DNA from: Zhongshania antarctica
Lineage (GTDB): Bacteria > Pseudomonadota > Gammaproteobacteria > Pseudomonadales > Spongiibacteraceae
Direction of reading: 5' to 3'
Length of the DNA: 64,000 nucleotides
NCBI RefSeq assembly: GCF_014202945.1
Contig: NZ_JACHHW010000002.1
Location: 124,001 to 188,000, forward strand
Under the pieces are notes generated by a model. It worked only from the letters and a program-made list of their open reading frames with translations, was not told the origin of the DNA and did no database searches. Position 1 is the first letter of the stretch. Every line of letters begins with the position of its first letter. Shown here in pieces: positions 43,440 to 53,266 of the stretch. Position numbers and translations under genes: made by a program.

Positions 43440-45350
43440 ATGTTTCAGGAAATTCCCCTTACAAGACCAGCCACGCCACTGCTCGATCGCATCGGCAGCC
43501 CGGCAGACCTGCGCCGTCTCGACGAAGCTGAGCTAGCAACACTGGCCCTCCAGCTGCGGGAATTCCTGCTCTACACAGTAGGCCAAACCGGCGGCCATTT
43601 TGGCGCGGGACTCGGGGTGGTCGAATTGACAGTCGCCCTGCACTATATTTACAACACGCCGGAAGATCGCCTAGTTTGGGATGTTGGCCACCAGTGCTAC
43701 CCCCACAAAATACTCACCGGTCGCCGTGAGCGAATGAGCGGTATGCGCAAGGCCAAGGGCTTGGCAGGTTTCCCAAAGCGCGAAGAAAGCCCCTATGACA
43801 CCTTTGGTGTGGGCCACTCCAGCACCAGTATTAGCGCCGCACTGGGCATGGCCATTGCCGCTCGCCAACAAAATATCGACCGCCACACCGTCGCAGTCAT
43901 TGGCGACGGCGCCATGACCGCCGGCATGGCCTTTGAAGCCATTACGCACGCCACCCACACCGGCGCCAATATGCTGGTGATACTCAACGACAATCAAATG
44001 TCGATCTCCAAAAGCACCGGCGGGCTAAACACCTATTTTTCCAGAATGTGGGCCTCTAAGACCTATAACCAGATACGTTCTGGCGGCAAATCCGTACTGA
44101 AGAAATTCCCACGCTCAGCAACGGATCTCGCCGCCCGACTCGAAGAATATATGAAGGGCATGGTATCGCCAGCCACCTTATTTGAAGAGCTGGGGTTCAA
44201 CTATATCGGCCCCATTGATGGCCACGATCTCGATGTATTGGTGCCTACTCTGCGCAATTTGCGCGAGCTACCCGGCCCGCAAATGCTCCATATCCGCACC
44301 CGAAAGGGCAAGGGCTTCGGCCCCGCCGAAGAAGACCCAGTCGGTTTTCACGCCATCTCTAAAATCGAGCCTAAACCCGGCAACGGCCAAGCACCGATTG
44401 TGAAACCCACTCTAGCGAAATATCAGGATATTTTTGGTCGTTGGCTTTGCGACCAAGCCGAACAAAGCCCGGAGCTCGTCGCCATAACCCCGGCCATGTG
44501 TGAAGGCTCAGGCATGCTCGATTTTTCAGAGCGCTTTGCCGACCGCTTTTACGACGTTGCCATTGCCGAGCAACACGCCCTAACCTTGGCCGCAGGCATG
44601 GCCTGTGACGGCTTAAAGCCCGTTGTCGCGATTTACTCCACGTTTTTGCAGCGTGCCTACGACCAGCTAATTCACGATATTGCCCTGCAAAACCTCGACG
44701 TGACCTTTGGCATTGACCGCGCCGGACTCGTTGGCGAAGACGGCCCCACCCATGCCGGTGCCTTTGACCTCAGCTTTTTACGCTGCATTCCAAACATGAT
44801 CGTTATGGCACCTGCCGACGAAAACGAAACTCGGCAAATGTTACACACCGCATACCATTACCCCGGACCAGCAGCCGTGCGCTACCCCCGCGGCACTGGG
44901 CCGGGCGTAAGCATTGAACAAGACATGCATCTTATGGAAATTGGTAAAGGTCGCATTCAGCGCCAAGGCCAAAAAATCGCCATTCTCAGCTTCGGCACCC
45001 TACTCGCTTCGGCGCTAAACGCCGCAGAAGAGCTCGATGCCACCGTTGCCGATATGCGTTTTGTAAAACCCCTCGACACTGACTTAATTGACGCCTTAGC
45101 TGACGACCACGACCTTCTCGTCACCCTAGAGGAAAATGTCATTGCTGGTGGCGCCGGTAGCGCGGTAAGCGAATACCTAAATCAGCAAAATCGCTGGATG
45201 CCGGTGTTACAATTGGGCCTACCTGACGTGTTTATCGATCACGGCAAACACGGCCAATTACTCTGTGATATCGGTCTGGATGACGTGGGAATAGTTGCCA
45301 GCATTCGTCAGCGGGTAGCGCAAATACTCGAGTTCAAGAACACCCACTAA
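43440..45350 (+). CDS. dxs: 1-deoxy-D-xylulose-5-phosphate synthase
   Basis: A 636-residue thiamine-diphosphate enzyme that joins pyruvate and glyceraldehyde 3-phosphate. Visible motifs are [29 protein letters not shown], the ThDP/Mg motif [13 protein letters not shown]...NDNQMS and the transketolase segment [17 protein letters not shown] is the precursor of isoprenoids and also of the thiazole made by ThiG in this window, and the enzyme itself needs thiamine diphosphate. It ends the xseB-ispA-dxs cluster. An inverted repeat lies just beyond the stop (45375-45408). Confidence 0.97.
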   Translation: MFQEIPLTRPATPLLDRIGSPADLRRLDEAELATLALQLREFLLYTVGQTGGHFGAGLGVVELTVALHYIYNTPEDRLVWDVGHQCYPHKILTGRRERMSGMRKAKGLAGFPKREESPYDTFGVGHSSTSISAALGMAIAARQQNIDRHTVAVIGDGAMTAGMAFEAITHATHTGANMLVILNDNQMSISKSTGGLNTYFSRMWASKTYNQIRSGGKSVLKKFPRSATDLAARLEEYMKGMVSPATLFEELGFNYIGPIDGHDLDVLVPTLRNLRELPGPQMLHIRTRKGKGFGPAEEDPVGFHAISKIEPKPGNGQAPIVKPTLAKYQDIFGRWLCDQAEQSPELVAITPAMCEGSGMLDFSERFADRFYDVAIAEQHALTLAAGMACDGLKPVVAIYSTFLQRAYDQLIHDIALQNLDVTFGIDRAGLVGEDGPTHAGAFDLSFLRCIPNMIVMAPADENETRQMLHTAYHYPGPAAVRYPRGTGPGVSIEQDMHLMEIGKGRIQRQGQKIAILSFGTLLASALNAAEELDATVADMRFVKPLDTDLIDALADDHDLLVTLEENVIAGGAGSAVSEYLNQQNRWMPVLQLGLPDVFIDHGKHGQLLCDIGLDDVGIVASIRQRVAQILEFKNTH

Positions 45351-45374
45351 GCTCAGCCCGATGATGCAACACCA

Positions 45375-45408
45375 ACCATTGCTACAATAAAAGCATTGCC
45401 GCAATGGT
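45375..45408. other. Nested inverted repeats between dxs and ribA
   Basis: ACCATTGC (45375-45382) can pair with GCAATGGT (45401-45408), while CATTGC (45394-45399) can pair with the same right arm across one base. The two pairings exclude each other. Position between convergent stops suggests transcription end signals, but no T run is present. Confidence 0.35.
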
Positions 45409-45433
45409 CAGCTTAAAGAATACGGCTAACCAC

Positions 45434-46018
45434 TTAAAACAAATGCCCCAGCTTACCTGACTTTGTTGCGAGGTATTTGGCATTATGGGGGTTTTGGCCT
45501 GTTTGCAGGGGAAGCCGCTCAACCACATCAACACCCTGATCAGTAAGGGCTTTTACCTTACGCGGGTTATTGGTCATCAGGCGAACTTTACTGATTTGTA
45601 GATGCTCACACATGACCGCTAGCAAGCTGTAATCGCGCATATCGGCGCCAAAACCTAATTGCTCATTCGCCTCAACGGTATCCGCGCCGGCATCCTGCAG
45701 CTTGTAAGCACGGATTTTATTGACCAAGCCAATGCCGCGACCTTCTTGGCGCAAATAAAACAGCGCGCCACGCCCTTCCGTGGCAATGGCCTCCAGCGCC
45801 GCACGCAACTGCGAGCCGCAGTCGCAGCGCATACTAAATAGGGCATCACCTGTTAAACACTCAGAGTGCACCCGCGCCAGCACAGGTTCACCGTCGCCTA
45901 CGTCACCAAGAGTGAGCACGACATGTTCCTTGCTGTTTTCTGTGTCCTCAAAGCCGTGTATATCAAACACGCCCCAGGGGGTGGGAAGCTTAGAGGATTC
46001 TATAAAACTAACCGCCAC
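45434..46018 (-). CDS. ribA: GTP cyclohydrolase II
   Basis: A 194-residue zinc enzyme opening the riboflavin pathway from GTP. The zinc cysteines lie in [20 protein letters not shown]; substrate-binding [34 protein letters not shown] and [12 protein letters not shown] are intact. The GTG at 46018 is chosen because GGAG lies 6 bases upstream and the protein then aligns with homologues at [13 protein letters not shown]; a TTG at 46036 is also open. It stands alone, not in a rib operon. Confidence 0.95.
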   Translation of the reverse strand: MAVSFIESSKLPTPWGVFDIHGFEDTENSKEHVVLTLGDVGDGEPVLARVHSECLTGDALFSMRCDCGSQLRAALEAIATEGRGALFYLRQEGRGIGLVNKIRAYKLQDAGADTVEANEQLGFGADMRDYSLLAVMCEHLQISKVRLMTNNPRKVKALTDQGVDVVERLPLQTGQNPHNAKYLATKSGKLGHLF

Positions 46019-46092
46019 GGGTATCTCCACGAGCAAAACCGGTCGCGCATTTTACCAGTAGGATGCCCGCGAGGCGACCATTGTTGGTGTAT

Positions 46093-46734
46093 TCAGTGAT
46101 GACGAGGGGTTAGAGTCAGAATATTATTGTATTCCTGCAGGTTTACATGCTCTAAAAAGCTCATTCCCAGCAGCACGACATGGGGATAGTGGCCTTCGAT
46201 AACGACCGCATTGACATGGGAAACGGCAATGTCGCCCAACTGCACTTTATTCAGTGTTACAGCGTAGCCATCGCTCATTCCGCTCGCGGTAGCGACGACT
46301 GTCGGCACGCCCTGCTTATACGCAATACCTAGCCGCAGCGCCTCTTGAGAACTCATTGCCAAAATTGTAGCGCCGGTATCAATAACCGCATCTACCCCAC
46401 GACCATTGACACTGACCTTCATCCGATATTCGTTGCGGCTATTTTTACGCAGCACCACGGTGGTAATAGGCGCTTGCTCATAAATCGCGCCTACCTGCTT
46501 ATTCAAACCGAGCACCTGCCGCTGGCCATCTATCTCTACCACAGCCTGCATTGGGGTCGCCGAGATTAACCGCACACCAGAGCTGTCACGTTGGCCATTG
46601 CGCAGTAATTGCCGACGACCATCTATTTCAAATAAGGCCGCTTTATCAAACAAGCCCCGCACCACGATATTCGCCGGTTCAGACCACGCGACAACCGCAA
46701 AAAGCAGGAGTGCGCCCGCAAGTATCAATCTCAT
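46093..46734 (-). CDS. Retropepsin-like aspartic protease (TIGR02281-type)
   Basis: A 213-residue protein with a signal peptide or anchor (residues 1-18, MRLILAGALLLFAVVAWS). The C-terminal half (~95-213) is a single retroviral-type aspartic protease domain, with catalytic D119-T120-G121 in AVIDTGATILAMS and the late hydrophobic VVLLGMSFLEHV (the LGM.FL pattern). Such clan AA enzymes must dimerise to be active. The substrate is unknown. Its start overlaps the end of the ThiDE fusion by 4 bases (ATGA), though no functional tie to thiamine is evident. Confidence 0.88.
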   Translation of the reverse strand: MRLILAGALLLFAVVAWSEPANIVVRGLFDKAALFEIDGRRQLLRNGQRDSSGVRLISATPMQAVVEIDGQRQVLGLNKQVGAIYEQAPITTVVLRKNSRNEYRMKVSVNGRGVDAVIDTGATILAMSSQEALRLGIAYKQGVPTVVATASGMSDGYAVTLNKVQLGDIAVSHVNAVVIEGHYPHVVLLGMSFLEHVNLQEYNNILTLTPRHH

Positions 46735-48218
46735 TGCGATGGCGCGTCGTCGATCATCGCCATTAGCTCCGCGACAACGGCCTCAGGGTTTTCAGCTTGC
46801 GTAATAGCACTGATCATTGCGATGCTTTTTACGCCGGTAAGCAAGACTTCCTTGGCCCGCTTTATGTCGATTCCGCCAATCGCAGTCAGCGTGTAATTGT
46901 CCCCCAAAACCCCTACCCAGCGCCGCAACTGCATCAGCCCCTGAGGACTGTAGGGCATGTCCTTGCTCGTGGTTCGATACACCGGCCCAATAGCAATATA
47001 ACTGGGCTGCAAACCATGCGCCCTCGCTACTTCATAATAAGTGTGGGTACTCACGCCTAACCGTAAGCCAGCATTGGCAATAGCCTCAATATCGGCAATA
47101 TCGAGATCTTCTTGCCCCAAGTGAACCCCGTAGGCTCCCTCCGCAATGGCCAGCTGCCAAAAATCATTGATAAATACTCTGGCACTATATTCCCGGCCAA
47201 GTGCCACCGCGCGCGCCACCTCCTTGCGAAGCGCCTCACCCTGAAGGTTTTTAACCCTCAGTTGGATGGTCTTTACCCCGCAAACCAATAACCGTTCAAT
47301 CCACTCGGCACTATCAACTACGGGGTATAAACCAAGTTCCCCCTCACATGAGGGAAATACTGGCCGAGGCCCACTTTGCGGGAGGCGCCGGCTCAGGCTT
47401 GGGAAGTCAATCAGTTGCTGAGGCCACCCAACATGGGCAACGGGGCCCGGCCCACCACCTAGCTGCACCCCCATCCGCAAACCCTGACTAACATAGGCTT
47501 TGGCAATTACTAGCGCATCTGGCAGGGCATAGCCTCGCGCTAGGCCCGCAGCAATAGCTGACGATAAAGTACAGCCGGTACCGTGGGTATTTAAGGTGTC
47601 CACATTGGCACCACTGAGCCAAAACCCGTCGACACCGTCGGTCCAATAATCATGGCGCTGGTTATTGCGAGCGGTAAGATGACCGCCCTTAATCAGTACC
47701 GCACGGGCGCCAAGTGCGACAATATCGGCCGCCGCGCGCTCAACATCATCCAAGCCTTTGATCGCACGATTTAATATCGATTCCGCCTCGCTTAAATTGG
47801 GCGTCAGCAAGTCACAGCGCGGCAGGAGCTTTTCGATTAAACACTCACCAAGATTTCCATCCGTTAAATCGCCACCGGTACTTGAGGTCAGCACTGGATC
47901 ACAAACAACAAAACCGCGGTAGGTATCCAGGTATTTCGCCACCATGCCAACCACATCTTCGTCAGCGAGCATACCGAGCTTGATGACATCAGCCTGCAAA
48001 TCACTGTCTAGCGCGTTAATTTGCGCCGCCAAGGTCCGCCGCGGTGTGACAGAAACATGACCAACAGCAAAACTATTCTGCGCTGTAATGGCCGTAATAA
48101 CCGTACAGCCGTGCACGCCAAAGTCATGAAATGTCGCTAAATCAGCCTGAATGCCTGCACCACCACCAGAATCGGAACCCGCGATACTCCACACAATTGG
48201 TTTTTTACGACTGGCCAT
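46731..48218 (-). CDS. thiDE: Bifunctional HMP(-P) kinase / thiamine-phosphate synthase (ThiD-ThiE fusion)
   Basis: A 495-residue fusion. Residues ~1-260 are ThiD, with IAGSDSGGGAGIQADLATF, DPVLTSSTGG and NTHGTGCTLSSAIAA for ATP binding and catalysis. Residues ~300-490 are ThiE, with GVKTIQLRVKN, GVHLGQEDLD, GVSTHTYYEV and IGPVYRTTSKD. ThiD phosphorylates hydroxymethylpyrimidine twice and ThiE couples it to the thiazole phosphate. The thiC-thiO-thiS-thiG operon is 7 kb away and provides both precursors. The gene lacks its own TPP riboswitch in the 157-base upstream gap. Confidence 0.95.
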   Translation of the reverse strand: MASRKKPIVWSIAGSDSGGGAGIQADLATFHDFGVHGCTVITAITAQNSFAVGHVSVTPRRTLAAQINALDSDLQADVIKLGMLADEDVVGMVAKYLDTYRGFVVCDPVLTSSTGGDLTDGNLGECLIEKLLPRCDLLTPNLSEAESILNRAIKGLDDVERAAADIVALGARAVLIKGGHLTARNNQRHDYWTDGVDGFWLSGANVDTLNTHGTGCTLSSAIAAGLARGYALPDALVIAKAYVSQGLRMGVQLGGGPGPVAHVGWPQQLIDFPSLSRRLPQSGPRPVFPSCEGELGLYPVVDSAEWIERLLVCGVKTIQLRVKNLQGEALRKEVARAVALGREYSARVFINDFWQLAIAEGAYGVHLGQEDLDIADIEAIANAGLRLGVSTHTYYEVARAHGLQPSYIAIGPVYRTTSKDMPYSPQGLMQLRRWVGVLGDNYTLTAIGGIDIKRAKEVLLTGVKSIAMISAITQAENPEAVVAELMAMIDDAPSQ

Positions 48219-48375
48219 AATTTCTCAATATTTTTTGTCAACTAACATGCAGTATAGCCGCCACAGAAAGAAGGCAACACTGTAATTGCATATTCTCGAG
48301 CTACCGCTCGTTTTGGATTTTTAATGCGTACTCCACCATACTCAGTTCATCGTCACAAATGCCCAGGGGCGCCTC

Positions 48376-49569
48376 ATGGCCAATAGCATGCCGCAGGATC
48401 CGCAAACCACCTTACTCATCGTTGACGATGATCTCGCGGTGCGCGAATCAATGGCGGCGTGGCTAGAAGTCAGCGGCTACACGGTATTTCAGGCGGCGGA
48501 TGGGATATCGGCTATTGAACACTGCCGCCTAAACCCACCAGAACTTATGCTCTGCGATTTACAAATGCCGAACATGAATGGATTGCAGGTGTTGGCGATC
48601 ATGGCAAAAGAATTTCCAAACCTACCTGTGGTGATGCTATCGGGACAGGGCGAGATGAGCGACGTTATTCAATCGCTCAAACTTGGCGCTTGGGATTATG
48701 TGACCAAACCCATCATCGACATTGAAATGCTTGAGCGCGCGATGCAACGCTGCCTCGAGCGGGCCAAACTCATACAGGAAAATTGCGCGTACCAGCGCAA
48801 TCTTGAGACAGCCAATGTAAAACTACAGCAAGCCCTCGAGCATATGAGCGCGGATGAGCAAGCCGGGCGGGAGTTGCAATTTCAAATGCTCCCCGAGAAC
48901 GGCGCGCAATTCGATCAGCTCCAATTCTGTTACCGCTTATTATCTTCATCAACCTTGAGCGGTGACTTTGTCGATTATTTTCGCATCGACGGCAATCACA
49001 TTGGGTTTTACTTAGCCGATGTCGCCGGCCATGGTATTCCATCTGCCTTGGTGACCGTCATCTTAAAAAACACCATGGGCCGTTTTTTAAACGACTGCTG
49101 GCAGCAAGGTGACCATCTGTTGCTCGACCCCCAGCAAACCTTAAGCAGACTAAACAATCTCTTTCTCGAAGGCGGACTGCACAAGCACGTCGCTATGTTT
49201 TATGGCGTCATCGCCTTAACAGAGAATAAACTGACCTATAGCAGCGCTGGCCATTTCCCCCATGCCATTCTGTTTGAACAAGGTAGCGCACGCTACGAGG
49301 GCTATAAAAGCCCGCCCGCAGGGCTATTTAGCCAAGCAAACTACCCAAGCCACGAATGCGTACTGCATGAACGCTTTGCGCTGTTGCTGATCTCAGATGG
49401 TATTTTGGAAATCATGCCCCAGCCAAGCCTACTAGAAAAAGAAGCCGCACTACTCGCAATGATTGACAGCGAAGCGCTAAATCTCGATGATCTCATTCAA
49501 ACGCTAGGCATTTCTATTGAGAGCAGCGACTTACCTGACGACATTACATTCTTATTACTGAAACGGTAA
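48376..49569 (+). CDS. RssB-like response regulator with PP2C-type phosphatase output domain
   Basis: A 397-residue signalling protein. Receiver domain ~12-130: acidic pocket VDDD, phosphoacceptor Asp61 in LCDLQMPNMNG and Lys111 in VTKP. A coiled linker (~130-165) leads to a PP2C/SpoIIE-type phosphatase (~170-395), with metal-binding aspartates in LSGDFVDYF and LADVAGHGIPSAL and the late LPDDITFLLL. The downstream STAS gene matches the RssB-RssC pair of Pseudomonas, where RssB controls the general stress sigma factor RpoS. AGGGG lies 6 bases before the ATG. A sigma-partner-switching role is the alternative. Confidence 0.88.
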   Translation: MANSMPQDPQTTLLIVDDDLAVRESMAAWLEVSGYTVFQAADGISAIEHCRLNPPELMLCDLQMPNMNGLQVLAIMAKEFPNLPVVMLSGQGEMSDVIQSLKLGAWDYVTKPIIDIEMLERAMQRCLERAKLIQENCAYQRNLETANVKLQQALEHMSADEQAGRELQFQMLPENGAQFDQLQFCYRLLSSSTLSGDFVDYFRIDGNHIGFYLADVAGHGIPSALVTVILKNTMGRFLNDCWQQGDHLLLDPQQTLSRLNNLFLEGGLHKHVAMFYGVIALTENKLTYSSAGHFPHAILFEQGSARYEGYKSPPAGLFSQANYPSHECVLHERFALLLISDGILEIMPQPSLLEKEAALLAMIDSEALNLDDLIQTLGISIESSDLPDDITFLLLKR

Positions 49570-49575
49570 CGGCAC

Positions 49576-50058
49576 ATGATTCGCTATGCGGAGACTGACA
49601 ACACCCTGGTACTGCATTTCGGCAATGAGGTACGCTACACCCAATGCGGCCCATTAAATACATTATTAGATAATGTGTTCTCGCGCGGGAAAATAAAAAA
49701 TGTGCTTATCGATCTCACCGACGCCATTAGCATAGACAGTACAGGGCTTGGTCTACTCGCCAAAATTAACAACTATATTGAAGCCGATTTTCAGCACAAA
49801 ACTGCTATTTTCAGCACCAACCCCGACATTACTCGCACCTTAGACACCGCCGGTTTCAGTGACATATTTATCATCCTCAAACAAAAGCCACAGTTGGCGA
49901 TTCAAGAAAACGAATTACCTGAAAATATTGGCACAGACCGCGAAACAGCGGAAATGATTTTAAATGCCCATCGCGACCTTGCCGCGCTCAACGAACAAAA
50001 TTGGCAGGAATTTCGCGGCGTGGTCTCCGCACTTGAAAAAGAACTACGCAGAAAATAA
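49576..50058 (+). CDS. STAS-domain anti-anti-sigma factor-like protein (RssC-like)
   Basis: A 160-residue cytosolic protein. Residues ~5-105 are a STAS domain with the phosphorylatable Ser55 in AISIDSTGLGLLAKI, the serine that a cognate kinase would phosphorylate and the adjacent PP2C domain could dephosphorylate. A helical tail of ~45 residues (DRETAEMILNAHRDLAALNEQN) follows. It starts 6 bases after the response-regulator gene. No HPK-type anti-sigma kinase gene is next to it. Confidence 0.88.
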   Translation: MIRYAETDNTLVLHFGNEVRYTQCGPLNTLLDNVFSRGKIKNVLIDLTDAISIDSTGLGLLAKINNYIEADFQHKTAIFSTNPDITRTLDTAGFSDIFIILKQKPQLAIQENELPENIGTDRETAEMILNAHRDLAALNEQNWQEFRGVVSALEKELRRK

Positions 50059-50133
50059 TTAGCACCGGATATTGATTAGCATCGCCACACAAACCTAGGC
50101 GCTAAATGGTCGGCATACAATGATGCACTTTTT

Positions 50134-50553
50134 ATGGAGTCAGCAGTGGCAACTCAACAAGAAATCGCCATTTTCCTCGCCAAAGAATTCCCCGCAAGTC
50201 CATGCACGGTCGATGAGATTGGCCCTCAATCTGCCGTTGTTCGCCACAAAGTCGACATCAGCGCGCTGCGACCCGGTGGCACAGTCTCCGGGCCCGTACT
50301 CATGACCACCGCAGACCTCGGGCTTTACGCGGCTATACTCGGCGAAATTGGTATTGTGCCACTGGCGGTCACCACGAATCTCAATATCAATTTTTTACGC
50401 AAGCCCGCAGCAGGCAAGGATATTATCGGGGTTTGCAAATTGATTAAAACTGGCCGTTTACTGATTATCGGCGAAGTTTCCCTCTATTCCGAGGGTGACG
50501 ACCGACCAGTCGCTCACGCCGTCGGAACCTATGCCATTCCGCCGCGAGACTAA
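50134..50553 (+). CDS. PaaI-family hotdog thioesterase
   Basis: A 139-residue hotdog-fold protein, likely an acyl-CoA thioesterase. The central LRPGGTVSGPVLMTTADLGLYAAIL corresponds to the long helix of the fold and its catalytic acid (Asp) position; TTNLNINFLRKPAAG forms the following strand. The substrate is not deducible. The ATG at 50134 has GGAG-like sequence (TTTATGGAG) nearby. It starts 75 bases after the STAS gene and may be independent. Confidence 0.87.
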   Translation: MESAVATQQEIAIFLAKEFPASPCTVDEIGPQSAVVRHKVDISALRPGGTVSGPVLMTTADLGLYAAILGEIGIVPLAVTTNLNINFLRKPAAGKDIIGVCKLIKTGRLLIIGEVSLYSEGDDRPVAHAVGTYAIPPRD

Positions 50554-50590
50554 GCCTAAACCCGGCGCCGCTCTGAGCTACTGAATAAAA

Positions 50591-51346
50591 TCAGCCAAGC
50601 ACGCCAAGACCACCGTCAAGTAAAAGCTTGACGCCAACCACAAACAAAAAGAAATAACAGATTCGATAAATTGTGGTTTCACTGACCTTATGCAGCAAAT
50701 AAAAGCCGAGCCGCACCCCAACCGGTGCAAGCGGCATCAATATTGCCGCCGTGAGTAAATTAGTACGATCAAAACTACCTTGCAGACTATAGGGTATTAA
50801 CTTCACTACATTGACCACCGCAAAAAATATCGCCATGGTTCCCATCAGCAGCGATTTTTCTAGGCGTTGTGGCAGCAAATAAATATTAATTGGCGGCCCT
50901 CCGGCGTGAATACCAAAGCTGGTAAACCCCGCGACCGCACCCCAAAAACCGCCGCGAATGTTGCTTGGTCCACGTTCAACTGCTGACTGAGATTTAAACC
51001 AATAATTTAAACAAAAGGCGACGGCAATAAAACCAATTAAGATGCGAATCATGTCCTCTGATAAATAACGAAAGCCAATACTGCCAATGACGATGCCAAT
51101 CATTGCGCCGGGCAAAATAATTTTTAAATTGGGCTTACTCCACTGTCCACGAAAACTCCACAGTGCCACCGCATCCATAAGCAATAATATCGGCAGTAAA
51201 ATTGCGGCCGCCTGAACTGGCGATATTGCCAAGCTCATTAACGGCACCGACACCACGGCAATACCACCGCCAAACCCACCTTTGGCCATACCAAAAATCA
51301 AAATAGCGGGTATCGCGCATAAGTAAAAAAATGGATCTTCGATCAC
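50591..51346 (-). CDS. TauE/SafE-family membrane permease (second copy)
   Basis: A 251-residue protein with seven to eight membrane helices. FGMAKGGFGGGIAVVSVPLMSL near the N-terminus and GFTSFGIHAGGPPINIYLLP in the second half are the paired glycine-rich signatures of the family. It differs clearly in sequence from the lgt-linked copy at 15681. Its start overlaps the Kef-type antiporter stop by 4 bases, so the two transporters are translated from one message. The transported anion is unknown. Confidence 0.9.
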   Translation of the reverse strand: MIEDPFFYLCAIPAILIFGMAKGGFGGGIAVVSVPLMSLAISPVQAAAILLPILLLMDAVALWSFRGQWSKPNLKIILPGAMIGIVIGSIGFRYLSEDMIRILIGFIAVAFCLNYWFKSQSAVERGPSNIRGGFWGAVAGFTSFGIHAGGPPINIYLLPQRLEKSLLMGTMAIFFAVVNVVKLIPYSLQGSFDRTNLLTAAILMPLAPVGVRLGFYLLHKVSETTIYRICYFFLFVVGVKLLLDGGLGVLG

Positions 51347-53142
51347 AGCCCACGTTCCTCAATTACGTCGGCATCGAACAGCGCCTGCAACTCATCATGT
51401 GCGTCGCGGGCACTTTGCAGTAGCGCTTCGCGGTCGTTAAATACCTGGTGCTGCTGGGCCAGCAACTCTTCATCATGCTGTTGAAAACGGCTAATTCTGG
51501 CCTGCGCCCGCGCCTCACTCAAACCTAGCCCCATCAGAGCTATACGACTCATCTCCAAGCTTGAGTGAAACGTTTCCCGAATTGGAGTAGCACCCAGCTC
51601 CAGTAAGCGGTGAACGTGAAACCGACTTCTAGCCCGCGCAATAAACTTAATGTGGGGGTATAAACGACTGACCAATTCCGTAATTTTAATATTGGTTTCG
51701 GGGTCATCCGCCGCCAGTACAAAATACTCGGCCTTGTCGGCGTCGACCGCCCGCAATATTTCCGGCCGCAGTGGGTCGCCGTAAAACACGGGCATACTGT
51801 CAATACTCCGCGACAATTCGATCGTGTCTACCGACAAGTCCAATGCCACAAAAGGCACCCTTTGGGCGCGCAGAATACGCGCCACAATTTGCCCCATGCG
51901 GCCCATACCGACAATAACTACCCTCGGCTGGTCACTCTCAATTTCTTCGTATTCTGGCGGCACGCTTTGCGGCTGAGCCTTGGGTTGTAACACCTTGGCA
52001 ATGAGAATAATCAAAAATGGCGTTAATGCCATCGACACCGTAATGGCCAAAATCAGCATGCTGTGCAACTCGGCGCTGAATAACTGCTGCTGACGAGCAA
52101 TTTGAAAAATAACAAAGGCGAACTCGCCCCCCGCCGCCAACACAATGCCCAATTTCAAGGCGCTACTGCGGTCTAAGCCCCCTAATGTTTTACCAACCAA
52201 AGCCAGTACTGGCAGTTTGATAATCATCAACAGCGCGCTTAAGCCAAGTACCGTTAAGGGTTCTTGTAACAACAGATGAACATCGGCGGTCATCCCCACG
52301 CTGATAAAAAACAAACCGAGTAACAGTCCCTTAAAAGGCTCGATCTGCGATTCCAACTCATGGCGATACTCCGAGTCCGCGAGCAGCAATCCCGCGAGGA
52401 ACGCCCCTAGCGCCATCGACACCCCAGCCATGTCCATTAACCAAGCAGTGCCAATCACCACCAACAATGCGGTCGCGGTCGAGACATCCTGCAGCCCCGT
52501 TCTGGCCACCATACGAAACACCGGTCGCAGCAAATAGCGACCACCGACGACCACTGCCGCTATGCACAGCAGTATCCGCAGGACCGATGTGCCGGTTTCG
52601 GCACCGTCTGCGCCGCTATTGCCACTGAGCAGTGGCACCAGCGCAATGAGTGGAATCGCGGCAATATCTTGAAATAATAAAATAGCAAACGCCAAGCGCC
52701 CATGGGGACTACCCAACTGCTTACGCTCAGCCAGAATCTGCAAACCAAACGCGGTCGATGACAAGGCCAAGCCCAGCCCTAAAACAATTGCCGTGCGAAT
52801 TGGCTGATCAAAACTAAAATACGCTACGCCGCCGATTAAAAGACCACTGAGCGCGACCTGCGCAAGCCCCACCCCAAACACCGCGCGACGCATAAGCCAC
52901 AAGCGCTTCGGCGACAATTCCAAGCCAATAATAAACAGCAGCAACACCACCCCAAATTCAGAAAAATGGGCGATATTTTCAGGATTGTGGATCAGCTCCA
53001 GAGCCGCCGGGCCAATAGCGACACCGGCTATTAAATAGCCTAATACCGCACCCAATTGCAGACGTTTAGCCAATGGCACAACGAGTACTGCCGCTAACAA
53101 TAGAACCACCATTGCCTGGAGCAGGCTGCTTTCATGGGGCAT
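51343..53142 (-). CDS. Kef-type K+/H+ antiporter with RCK (TrkA-N) domain
   Basis: A 599-residue CPA2 transporter. Residues ~1-380 hold about twelve helices with the motifs LLLFIIGLELSP, ALSSTAFGLQIL, LLFQDIAAIPL and GAFLAGLLLADS. The cytosolic RCK domain (~405-530) has the nucleotide-binding VVIVGMGRMGQIVARIL, and the C-terminus (~540-599) is coiled. KefB/KefC proteins release potassium to protect against electrophiles, gated by glutathione adducts. No KefF/KefG ancillary subunit is present here; a SafE-type permease overlaps instead. Confidence 0.93.
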   Translation of the reverse strand: MPHESSLLQAMVVLLLAAVLVVPLAKRLQLGAVLGYLIAGVAIGPAALELIHNPENIAHFSEFGVVLLLFIIGLELSPKRLWLMRRAVFGVGLAQVALSGLLIGGVAYFSFDQPIRTAIVLGLGLALSSTAFGLQILAERKQLGSPHGRLAFAILLFQDIAAIPLIALVPLLSGNSGADGAETGTSVLRILLCIAAVVVGGRYLLRPVFRMVARTGLQDVSTATALLVVIGTAWLMDMAGVSMALGAFLAGLLLADSEYRHELESQIEPFKGLLLGLFFISVGMTADVHLLLQEPLTVLGLSALLMIIKLPVLALVGKTLGGLDRSSALKLGIVLAAGGEFAFVIFQIARQQQLFSAELHSMLILAITVSMALTPFLIILIAKVLQPKAQPQSVPPEYEEIESDQPRVVIVGMGRMGQIVARILRAQRVPFVALDLSVDTIELSRSIDSMPVFYGDPLRPEILRAVDADKAEYFVLAADDPETNIKITELVSRLYPHIKFIARARSRFHVHRLLELGATPIRETFHSSLEMSRIALMGLGLSEARAQARISRFQQHDEELLAQQHQVFNDREALLQSARDAHDELQALFDADVIEERGL

Positions 53143-53266
53143 TGAAATCTCCGGAATAAATTACGAGGTGCGGGTTTGTCGCATAGCAACGCCCCGCCGC
53201 AAGTTGATGACGGCGTTATTTTTACACGATAAAAGCTGGCGTCCTAAGTGTTTTATCGGCTAATCA

